NCBI GenBank assembly: GCA_036250195.1
Contig: JAVHZZ010000002.1
Span: forward strand, 279,578,960 to 279,642,959
Direction of reading: 5' to 3'
DNA: 64,000 nucleotides
Source: Mixophyes australis
Lineage: Eukaryota; Chordata; Amphibia; Anura; Limnodynastidae
The notes beneath the pieces were generated by a model. It worked only from the letters and a program-made list of their open reading frames with translations, was not told where the DNA came from and did no database searches. Shown in pieces: positions 9,160 to 18,244 of this stretch. Numbering within the stretch: the first letter of the stretch is position 1; each line of letters opens with the position of its first letter. The translations under genes were made by a program, and so were the position numbers.

Positions 9160-9991
9160 TGTCGAAGTCAGCAAATTGGATAAAGTCATTTCAATTAAAG
9201 TCTAGCAAACTTGGTTGTCTTTGTCTGAAAAGATGCGTACGGTACGCTACGACGTACAAGGGCACGCTACGGCGTGAAAGGGCGTACGCATCCACTACAC
9301 GTGGCAGCAACAGTAATCGGTCTTTTACCATACATTCGCACAAACACGCATACTTATAAAATAGTACACATTAATGGTAGTTGCAACACATAGTCGAAAT
9401 ATAGTAGTATTTATATGTTATATCAGAGTTACATGCATATTAGTGAAATACACGGAACGGGTTAAAGGAATAACATCATGTGTGGTATCATAATGAACCT
9501 TGTTACATATCCTACTGTTTGGTTCACTCTGCGAGGGAATCGCAGAGTGCATACGCAAGTTATGAATGATAGGGAATTATGAACTACTTAAGACTAAGGA
9601 ATCCTGGCGGGAAGAGCAGAGCATACCCCCTGCAGAGATGACCCCCTCTTTTGGATTCCTTAGGATGAACCAGCCAATGATTGACGACCCCCTGGACATT
9701 CCTGAGACCCGGACCAATAGATGCAAGCTATACCATCTTCATTGTATTACTGTATTTGATTGTGTATATAAGCAGCAGCTTGTGATCCAGAGTGCAGACA
9801 TCTTGTACCCAGACTTCAGGTTTGAATGACTGCACTGGACCCAGAGCGCCTGCGATAAGTAACGGCTGTATTTACTATTACTTCGCTTGAGCATATGTAT
9901 ATTCTATTATTTGCGAATAAATCTCTGTGCTTTGGAAACACAACTCGAGGTTCGACAATCGTTATTGGTTAGCGACAATACGCACATAACA
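9160..9991 (+). repeat. 3' LTR
   Basis: 832 bp, TGTCG to AACA. Compared by eye with the 5' LTR it shows several dozen substitutions and a 9-bp indel near 400 (5' LTR numbering), nearly all in U3; the last 170 bp (R/U5) differ at only a few sites. TATA box at 9765-9772 and AATAAA at 9916-9921. Confidence 0.93.
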
Positions 9992-10790
9992 AGTGTGTAC
10001 ATCATCCTCACACAATACTAACTCATCCCTGCTAGATTACACCATTACAGAAGTCTCCGTACTTTGATGTAATTGCCGTGGAATTTGTAGTTCATTTTAT
10101 GACAGAGCTGTCATGGTTTTTGGGCAATTCTTTTACACGAGACCAAAGGTCAAAATGTTGTGCTGTCTCATCTGCATCACCACTGGGTGTCTTGGGAAAG
10201 CTAAGTTTTTTCCTAGCAGCAGTTGCAACAGAAACTGAGGGAGGATGAGTCATCATGTCATGTACCACTTGAGCTGTCAGCTTGCTGACCAGGAGCTCAT
10301 TGCATCTCTTGAGATCTGGGTCAGCTGGAAAGAAATAGAAGTCATAGCTCTTAAACCTAGGATCATGCACAGTTGCCAAAATTTAGTGATCTGATTTCTA
10401 GATGTTGATAACTCTCGGATCATGGCGAAGCAAATAAAGTACTTGACCTACAAGTCCTACATAGTTAACGGAATTGCTTAGTTTTATCTCCTCCTTCAAT
10501 TTCTGTAGCTGCTTTTCCAAAAGTCTAATTAGGGAAATCATTTTACTCAAGCTAACAGTGCCTGCACTCTCTTCACAGTTGACTACTTCAAGTGGTTTCA
10601 GCACCTTGCACAACATGGAAAGTATTCTCCCCTGTGCTGGACTAAAATATATTTCCCATCAAATTCTATTCTTCGTGCAGCAGCTGCAATGCTGTTGCAG
10701 AATGCTGAAAATGAAGACAAATATACCAGCGCATATACCCACTAGAAAACAGCTATAGGGAGAAAAATCAAATTACCGGCATAAGTAAAC
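9992..10790 (-). pseudogene. hAT-2 transposase fragment, C-terminal half
   Basis: Two minus-strand open pieces (10092-10379 and 10398-10616) match the middle and C-terminal parts of the BED-type hAT transposase encoded at 36488-39496, roughly residues 767-850 and 687-757. Shared landmarks include the Leu-Cys-Lys-Val-Leu motif and the Asp-Pro-Arg-Phe-Lys motif. A stop separates the pieces and part of the C-terminus is deleted. The DNA at 9992-10060 matches 59190-59260, another copy of the same family. The provirus ends exactly where this fragment begins. Confidence 0.8.
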
Positions 10791-10850
10791 ATAAAATATT
10801 TAATTCAAGTATATAAAAGATATTAGTATATTATCCAATAACAATCATAT

Positions 10851-12387
10851 TGTCACTCACCGGACTGTGAGTGCCATTTCCCGTGTGTTCAGGAACCGTG
10901 GCCGTCCGCCATCCTGAGGGTCTGCGCATGTGCAGCCCTTATCAAACCTTCAGTACCTGTTGCTTTTAATTGATTGGATGATCAGGCAACCCTCCCTATT
11001 TAAACCACCTGTGATCATTACCTGGTTGCCTGATCTTGGAGTCTCATTCCCCATGAGCCTCTGAAGGTGTTCCTGTGTTCCTCGTGTATTCAGCTTCTGC
11101 TGATTCCTGTTTACTGCTATTGTGGTTTCCAGACCACTTCAACTCTCCTGTGTTCATCGTGCCTGCACTCAGCTGATTCCTATCTGCTATTACTACCGGA
11201 CTCCTGTTTGTTTCAACTCTCCTGTGTTCATCGTGCCTGCACTCAGCTGATTCCTATCCGCTGCCTCCGTTACTACTACAGAGTTCCTGATCGTCTCAAC
11301 GCTCCTGTGTTTATCGTGTCAGCTCTCCGCTGCCTCTGTTACTACTACAGGGTTCCAGACCGCCTCTACTCTCCCGTGTTCAGCGTGCCTTCTCTCCGCT
11401 GCCTCCACCACTACTACTGGATACCAGACAGCCTCAACTCTCCCGTGTTCTTCATGTTTCCAGTTCCACTTACTACTGCTTCCTGAGTATTGCGTTGATT
11501 CTGGATTACCTGCCGTGCGCTGCACCAACCTGTTTACCGCTTCCACCCTCCAGTGGTCTCCTGCCGGCCTTCAGCCGTTCAGGTATCCCTGCACGTCTCT
11601 CTGACAGCCTGCTCTCCTGAACCGCGGTATGCATACTTTCCATTGACTTTGCTTTTGTATTGCATATCCATCTGGACTGAGTTGTGTTCACCTCCGGAGC
11701 CTCCTATCCACTGAAGCTATTGTTACCATTGACTTTGTTTCCTATTGCCTGGATAGCTATTGTGACTTTGTATACTTCAAGCAGTGCTTGTCAGTTATCG
11801 TTGTATTGTGGATATCATCGTGGGATCCAGTTCTATGTGCCCCGTGTATACTCTGCTTTACATTCATCTCCTCGTGCCCCTCCTCACATATATATAGCAG
11901 TGGTACAACTTGCTGACGCAGACCACTGACTCCTGTTCCCTGTGACACCAGTTTCAAGTATCCTCTCACATAAGCAGTGGTACAACTTGCTATACGCAGA
12001 CCACTGACTTCCCCGTTACCTACCTTCACCTGGATTCATTCCTTCACTATAGACAGCGGTACAACTTGCTATACGCAGACCGCTGACTCTCACTACCTCC
12101 TCGCTACTCCTGGACATTCCTCCTCACTATAGCAGTGGTACAACTTGCTATACGCAGACCACTGACTTTCCTCACATTTCCTTGTCCATCTGGTTCCTCG
12201 TGTACATTCATCTACTCATTACCAGTTGCTGCTAGTCATAGACTTTCCTCGAGCATTCTCTCACCATCTGCTGTTTCTCCTGTTCCATTGTCACCCTGCT
12301 ACCAGAGAACCATAGTACCAACTATATTACTCTGGTAAGTCCATCATCTGGTGATATCCTGGGCAAAGACTCCTAGTGCCCGTGACA
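10851..12387 (+). mobile_element. Solo LTR of a sushi-like Ty3/gypsy retrotransposon
   Basis: 1537 bp beginning TGTCACTCACC and ending CCCGTGACA, flanked by a perfect 5-bp target duplication CATAT (10846-10850 and 12388-12392). Both ends match the LTR at 61818-63142, which is followed by a gag gene. The inside has two kinds of short tandem repeat: a motif with GTGTTCATCGTGCCTGCACT around 11090-11250, and four copies of a ~35-bp motif containing GGTACAACTTGCT at about 11900-12170. Open frames here come from these repeats and are not genes. Confidence 0.9.
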
Positions 12388-12559
12388 CATATAGACAAAT
12401 CATCAGTATGACTTGGTATATAAAATTGAAAACCACCTATGCCAATGGCGATGATAAACAAGACAGAGTAATATCGTAATAAAAATAATGAGATGTCTCA
12501 TATAATCCAACAGGAACAGTGAAAAGCCATCCACGCTTTCTCCACAAGCCATGACAGTG

Positions 12560-13650
12560 GGAAAGGAGGGGAAATTCTTTTTTAGTCCAGCACAGTGGAG
12601 AATTCTTTCCGTGTTGTGCAAGGTGCTGAAACGATTTGAAGTAGTCACCTGTAAACCTAGTTGAGACACTGATAGCTTGAGCAAAGTAATTACCTCATTA
12701 GACTTTTAGAAAAGCACCTTGAAAAATTGAAGGAGGAGATGAAACAAAGACTTGTAGATGAAGTACTTTAATCACTTCGCCAGGATCTAAGAGTTCTCAA
12801 CTTCTGGAAATCGTATCACTACATTTTGGCGACAATGGGTTTAAGAGCTATTTCTTCTCTTTATTTCCCACTGTCCCAGATCAATGAGCAAGTTGAAAGC
12901 TGAAGTGGTACCTGACACAAAGGCGTCCCCTCCTTCAGTTTCTCAGGGTACTGCTGCTAGGAAAAAAACTAAGCTTTTCTAAGAGACCCAAGGATGATGC
13001 AGATGATTTAGCAGAACATTTTGACATCTGGGGGTAAATGTATCAATCTGCGGGTTCTTTAACACCCACGTGTTCAGCCTCTTCCGCGATTAAATTTCAA
13101 GCGGCGCTGCATTGTAAAGGGAAGTTAACCCTTTACAATGCAGCGCCGCTTGAAATTTAATCGCGGAAGAGGCTGAACACGCGGGTGTTGAAGAACCCGC
13201 AGATTGATACATTTACCCCCTGGTCTGGTCTAAAAGAATTGCCCAAAAATCGTGACAGCTCTGTCGTAAAATGAACTACACCCTCACCCTCATCAGTGTG
13301 ATGTACACACTGATGAGGGTGATGATGATGACAATGTAGATTGCAAGTGCTGGGATCTAGCTGAGAGAAGGAAGCTTGCTGATGCTGGAATGCTTATTAA
13401 TATTTGGGTAAAATGACATGTTGACAATTTTATGTTTTTCTACAGTAAACTTTCACCTTTATTAAAGATACGTTTTTTTTTAAAAAGGGCTTTTTTACAT
13501 TTTTGTTTTTGACATTTATGTTACAAAGACGTCTGTAATGGTGGTTTCCTGCGAGGTTTAATTAATATTGTGTTAGGATGATGTACACACTGATGAGGGT
13601 GAGGATGAGGCTGAAGATGATGACAACAACATCTTGCCACTGTAGAGTTA
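12560..13650 (+). pseudogene. hAT-2 transposase fragment in inverted orientation
   Basis: Plus-strand remnants of the transposase region that also appears on the minus strand at 9992-10700. The Leu-Cys-Lys-Val-Leu region is at about 12605-12640, and the segment ending in Phe-Asp-Leu-Trp near 13020 is cut by the MITE at 13031. The acidic C-terminus with its stop is near 13560-13645. Many stops and frameshifts are present. With the minus-strand piece it forms an inverted pair around the solo LTR. Confidence 0.75.
13031..13219. mobile_element. Palindromic MITE inside the transposase fragment
   Basis: 189 bp of nearly perfect inverted repeat with arms of about 91 bp around a 7-base centre (13122-13128). 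Ends are GGGGTAAATG and its complement. A 3-bp CTG occurs on both sides (13028-13030 and 13220-13222), the likely target duplication. Removing it restores continuity of the surrounding transposase remnant. There is no coding capacity. Confidence 0.85.
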
Positions 13651-14934
13651 ATTGACAGCACTGTTAGCTTAGCTGCCTTAAGCCTATTGTTAACTTGTTT
13701 TGTGGGAGGGGGGGGCAAACAAACCAAGCACTTCAGTGACAAAAGTTGCACTTCTTGTCGCTGAAGTGCTTGGTTTGTTAAACTGTGCATGTCCTTTTTA
13801 AGATCCAACATAAGGGTGGGTGAAAGGGCCCAAGGAAAATTCCATCTTTCATCACTTTTCTTTCCTGGCACTGCTGTGTGGCACTGGCAATGTTTACTAG
13901 ATGTGATATAAACTGATGTATGTTTGTGCCATTGCTCTAACCAGCCTCTTGTTGCAGTCCTACAGTTCATTGACAGCACTGTTACCTTAGCTGAATTTAA
14001 GCCTATTGTTACCTTGTTTTGTGGGGAGCCCAAACAAACCAAGGACCTCAGCCACAAAAGTGGCACTCCTTGTCGCTGAAGTGCTTGGTCTGTTAAAGTG
14101 TGCATGCCTTTTTTAAGATCCATTATAAGGGTGGGTCCCAAGGACAATTACATCTTGCACCACTTTTCCTTTCAGCTACCGCTTTGTGCCAATGTTACCT
14201 ACATGTGCTTAAGTGATAAAGTTTGTTTTCAATCATCCATTCAATTGCTTCTCTCTCATAAGTGTGACCACATTCTTTATTTTTCACTGGGATCACCAAC
14301 TGTGTTATAGGTGTGCTCTGGGTGACGGCGAACTCCTCGAATTCATCTTCCAAATCTTCGTCTGCAGTGGTCAGCGATACACCCGTCTGTTTTCTCAAGT
14401 CTCTTAGCTGTTCTTTAAACTGGACATATTTATCATCCTGCCTCAGGGCCTCCTCTGTATTAGTCTTCTGAAGCGCAGTGTATCTCTCGTGTACAAGCTT
14501 TCTTAAATCCGGGATGTCATCCGGTGGGTCATGTTTTAATTTAAGTACGGTCTTCTCATCTGCATCTATATATTGGTATAAATCTCTGTTCAATGCAGCG
14601 TATTCCAAGATGATGGATTCCATGCTGCCCACATGTTCCATGTCACGGTCTGTCTGAGGCAGATGTAATGCCACACCAGTTGTAATATCCATTCCTGTGT
14701 CTATATAAGTTTGGCAGTTCTTCAGGGATGAGAGGGAGGTATCCAGAGAGAAGAAGGAGATTAACGATGCAGCACGAGCAGACATGGTTTAATAATGTAG
14801 AGTTCATTAACAGCACTGTTGGGCTTAAGGCAGCTAAGCTACTGGTAGCTTGTTTTGTGGGGGCCCAAACAAACCAAGCACTTCAGCCACAAAAGTTGCA
14901 CTCCTTGTCGATGGAGTGCTTGCTTTGTTAAAAT
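13651..14934 (+). repeat. hAT-2 noncoding 3' region with tandem stem-loop units
   Basis: Three tandem units of about 310 bp, each with a stem-loop whose arms carry CCAAGCACTTCAG and its complement, at about 13718-13781, 14031-14097 and 14861-14930. The second spacing is enlarged by the NSMCE2 insertion. The same stem-loop lies downstream of the transposase stop in other hAT copies of this window. Confidence 0.75.
14195..14785 (-). pseudogene. NSMCE2: Truncated intronless copy of NSMCE2 (SUMO ligase NSE2/MMS21)
   Basis: An open frame of 196 codons that I recognise as the E3 SUMO ligase subunit of the SMC5/6 DNA-repair complex. It shows the N-terminal Ser-Leu-Lys-Asn region, the helical arm that binds SMC5 with Ile-Pro-Asp-Leu, the Val-Gln-Phe-Lys segment, the Val-Thr-Gln-Ser linker and the first half of the SP-RING with Cys-Gly-His-Thr-Tyr. 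Homology ends at about 14219; the last eight codons are hAT sequence. The SP-RING therefore keeps its Cys and His but loses the final zinc cysteines, and a few residues before it are missing. No introns and no poly(A) tract are visible. hAT-2 DNA lies on both sides, so it is a retrocopy inserted into, or an exon set captured by, the transposon. It is labelled a pseudogene because the ligase domain is incomplete, though the frame has no stop. Confidence 0.88.
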
Positions 14935-15250
14935 TAGGGATGTGCACCGGCGACTTTTGAGGTCTCGTGTTTTGTGTTTTGGATCCGGATTTTCGTTATT
15001 TTTGAGGTTCGGATTTGTCTCGCAAAACACTTGACGAAAGGTCTCGGTTCGGATTTAAGGTATTGGATTCGGATTTTTTTTGAAAAAAACATAAAAAGTT
15101 TAAAAATCAAGTTTTTGTGCTTATTTTCACTCCTAGGCTATTATTAACCTCAATAACATTCAATAACAAGCATTTCCACTAATTTACAGTGTATTCTGAA
15201 CACCTCACAATATAGTTATTAGTCCAAAACGTTGCAACAAGGTATCTTTC

Positions 15251-16680
15251 TGGACTGCGTAGAGGAGTGGGTCACCACAATATCTTAAAAACCCTGAACT
15301 TTTATGATTCGCACCAATAATTGTACCTGGACTGCGTAGAGGAGTGGGTCACCACAATATATTAAAAACCCTGAACTTTTATGATTCGCACCAATAATTG
15401 TACCTGGACTGCGTAGAGGAGTGGGTCACCACAATATATTAAAAACCCTGAACTTTTATGATTCGCACCAATAATTGTACCTGGACTGCGTAGAGGAGTG
15501 GGTCACCACAAGATATATTAAAAACCCTGAACTTTTATGATTCGCACCAATAAATGTACCTGGACTGCGTAGAGGAGTGGGTCACCACAATATCTTAAAA
15601 ACCCTGAACTTTTATGATTCGCACCAATAATTGTACCTGGACTGCGTAGAGGAGTGGGTCACCACAATATATTAAAAACCCTGAACTTTTATGATTCGCA
15701 CCAATAATTGTACCTGGACTGCGTAGAGGAGTGGGTCACCACAATATATTAAAAACCCTGAACTTTTATGATTCGCACCAATAATTGTACCTGGACTGCG
15801 TAGAGGAGTGGGTCACCACAAGATATATTAAAAACCCTGAACTTTTATGATTCGCACCAATAAATGTACCTGGACTGCGTAGAGGAGTGGGTCACCACAA
15901 TATCTTAAAAACCCTGAACTTTTATGATTCGCACCAATAATTGTACCTGGACTGCGTAGAGGAGTGGGTCACCACAATATATTAAAAACCCTGAACTTTT
16001 ATGATTCGCACCAATAATTGTACCTGGACTGCGTAGAGGAGTGGGTCACCACAATATATTAAAAACCCTGAACTTTTATGATTCGCACCAATAATTGTAC
16101 CTGGACTGCGTAGAGGAGTGGGTCACCACAAGATATATTAAAAACCCTGAACTTTTATGATTCGCACCAATAAATGTACCTGGACTGCGTAGAGGAGTGG
16201 GTCACCACAATATATTAAAAACCCTGAACTTTTATGATTCGCACCAATAATTGTACCTGGACTGCGTAGAGGAGTGGGTCACCACAAGATATATTAAAAA
16301 CCCTGAACTTTTATGATTCGCACCAATAAATGTACCTGGACTGCGTAGAGGAGTGGGTCACCACAATATATTAAAAACCCTGAACTTTTATGAATCGCAC
16401 CAATAAATGTACCTGGACTGCGTAGAGGAGTGGGTCACCACAATATATATAATAAGAAAACCATCAACTTGTTTGATTCGCACCAATAAATGTACCTGGA
16501 CTGCGTAGAGGAGTGGGTCACCACAATATATTAAAAACCCTGAACTTTTATGAATCGCACCAATAAATGTACCTGGACTGCGTAGAGGAGTGGGTCACCA
16601 CAAGATATATTAAAAACCCTGAACTTTTATGATTCGCACCAATAAATGTACCTGGACTGCGTAGAGGAGTGGGCACTGGG
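15251..16680. repeat. 77-79-bp tandem array of hAT-1 copy A
   Basis: About 18 units starting TGGACTGCGTAGAGGAG. Units differ mainly at the CACAATAT...TTAAAAA junction, and these variants recur every four units, giving a ~310-bp higher-order period (15251, 15561, 15871). The last units are more divergent. There is no coding potential. Confidence 0.92.
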
Positions 16681-17756
16681 CACCACAATAAAATATATAA
16701 AAAACCTTCAACAGATCTGCATTACACTACACATACGGCTGCTCCTCCATCCTCTCCATCATATACATGTTGGAGTTTTAGCGTGTGACAACCTCTTGTT
16801 TTTGATAATGTCAGTGCATTTTGAATATTTTTCAATTTGCCCCACACCACTGAATGTATTTTATCTATGATACGCATCTATCTATCTTGACTGCGTAGTG
16901 TGGTGGCCCCGGTACACAATTTGGTACCGAGGCCACAATATAATTAAAAAACCCTCCACGTGTCAGAATTCCACCAAACAAGTATCTGGACTGCGTAGTG
17001 GGGTGGCCCCGGTACCCAATTTGATACCGGGGCCACAATACCTCCTCCAAACATGCTACAGACAATTCGTCATTGAGATCCCATCAAGTATGTTAAAGAC
17101 AGACAGGGTCCAAGTGTTATTAGTTGACTTTGTAAACAAAAAAACTGTCCCTGTTGCACATAGTCGTGCAATGAAGACTGACTTTTTCATTTAAAGGCAC
17201 GATCTTTCAAGTGTAGTGTTTGTAAGTCTAAGTCATATTATACTTTTGGTAAAATTGGTTTTTTTTGTTCCTCTTTATGGTAATTAATTAGTAATAGAAT
17301 TAAAGTAGGAAATAGAATTAAATAGAATTAAAGTAGGAAATAGAGTGGTATAGAGTTGTAGTGTGGTATAGATAGAGTGGTCCACACAATATAATAATAA
17401 AACCCTCAACTGGTCTGAATTCCACCAAACAAGTATCTGGACTGCGTAGTGGGGTGGCCCCGGTACACAATTTGGTACCGAGGCCACAATATAATTTAAA
17501 AACCCTCCACGTGTCGGAATTCCACCAAACAAGTATCTGGACTGCATAGTGGGGTGGCCCCGGTACCCAATTTGATACCGGGGCCACAATACCTCTTCCA
17601 AACATGCTCCAGACAATTCGTCATTGACAGACCCCAGACAGACAGGGTCGTAGTGTTATTGTTTGACTTTGTAAACCCAAAAAAATGTCCCTGTTGCACT
17701 TGCACATAGTCGTGCAATGAAGACTGACTTTTTCATTTAAAGGCACGATCTTTAAA
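16681..17756. repeat. Decayed transposase-derived repeats in hAT-1 copy A
   Basis: 16720-16835 resembles the transposase coding DNA at about 19270-19370 (the Thr-Arg-Trp-Asn region). Units around 16890-17050 and 17430-17600 carry CCACAATACCTCC and flanking bases like the coding DNA at 19960-20000. All lie in the same orientation as the transposase but without an open frame. Confidence 0.7.
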
Positions 17757-18092
17757 GTGTCAGAAAGAGAGAGAAGACACAGGAGAGGAGAGTTGTAGCT
17801 GGGGACCTGGGGTGGAAGCTCCCAGGCTCCCCCAGCATTGCCTGGAAGTCTGAGCGTGGTGACTGAGCCAGGGCAAGGAATGTGTGCCCTGGATGATGGG
17901 GGAGAACTCCATGCCACTATAGTGAACCCAAGAGAGAGGGGGACACTGCACATGGAAGAGGCCCTGGAGTGAGGGCTGCTACAAGAGGCATGGTAGCTGT
18001 AGTGTCAGATCCTGAGGCTGAGAGTACACAGAGTGACGTGTCAGAGCACAGGAGACATTATCCCCGCAGAGGAGGGATGAGCTGCAGTTGAG
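17757..18092. repeat. LTR-like segment in hAT-1 copy A, truncated
   Basis: Starts TGTCAGAAAGAGAG and matches the first third of 34994-35839 in copy B. It stops at about 18092, where copy A lacks roughly 1 kb present in copy B. Confidence 0.55.
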
Positions 18093-18127
18093 AGGTCTGC
18101 TGTTGAAATAGGACATGCACACTTTAA

Positions 18128-18195
18128 CACACAAATCATTTCAGCGACAGGGCCTACCAAACAACTTTGACTGAAATGATTGGTTTGTTTGGGCC
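18128..18195. repeat. Stem-loop downstream of the hAT-1 transposase (copy A)
   Basis: Arms carrying AATCATTTCAG and CTGAAATGATTGG around a ~25-base loop, about 50 bp beyond the transposase stop. The equivalent in copy B is at 36370-36434, and a related stem-loop recurs in hAT-2 copies. Confidence 0.75.
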
Positions 18196-18244
18196 CCCAC
18201 ACCAAAAAAGCTATTCATCTCTCCCTGTACAGACTAAACAGGCT

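Larger units (their letters stand above)
132..9991 (+). mobile_element. Full-length class I endogenous retrovirus (gammaretrovirus/epsilonretrovirus-like)
   Basis: The order is LTR, primer binding site, leader, gag, pro-pol, env, polypurine tract, LTR, over 9860 bp. All three genes are open. They share one reading frame and are separated only by stop codons. One zinc knuckle in Gag, a gag UAG stop in frame with pol, a proline-tRNA-like primer site and the Env layout all point to class I. No accessory gene was seen. The bases just outside the two LTRs do not form a target-site duplication. The 3' flank is hAT-2 DNA and the 5' flank is not, so this may be a recombined or rearranged provirus. 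Confidence 0.93.

Noticed and set aside
124..9998. 4-6-bp target duplication of the provirus
   Set aside because: TTTGT before the 5' LTR and AGTGT after the 3' LTR do not match at any length or with small shifts of the ends.
11067..11486. 139-codon open frame in the solo LTR
   Set aside because: Same explanation: Ser/Cys-rich translation of LTR tandem repeats.
15251..16680. CRISPR-like regular repeats
   Set aside because: Units are contiguous tandem repeats with no unique spacers, inside a eukaryotic transposon.
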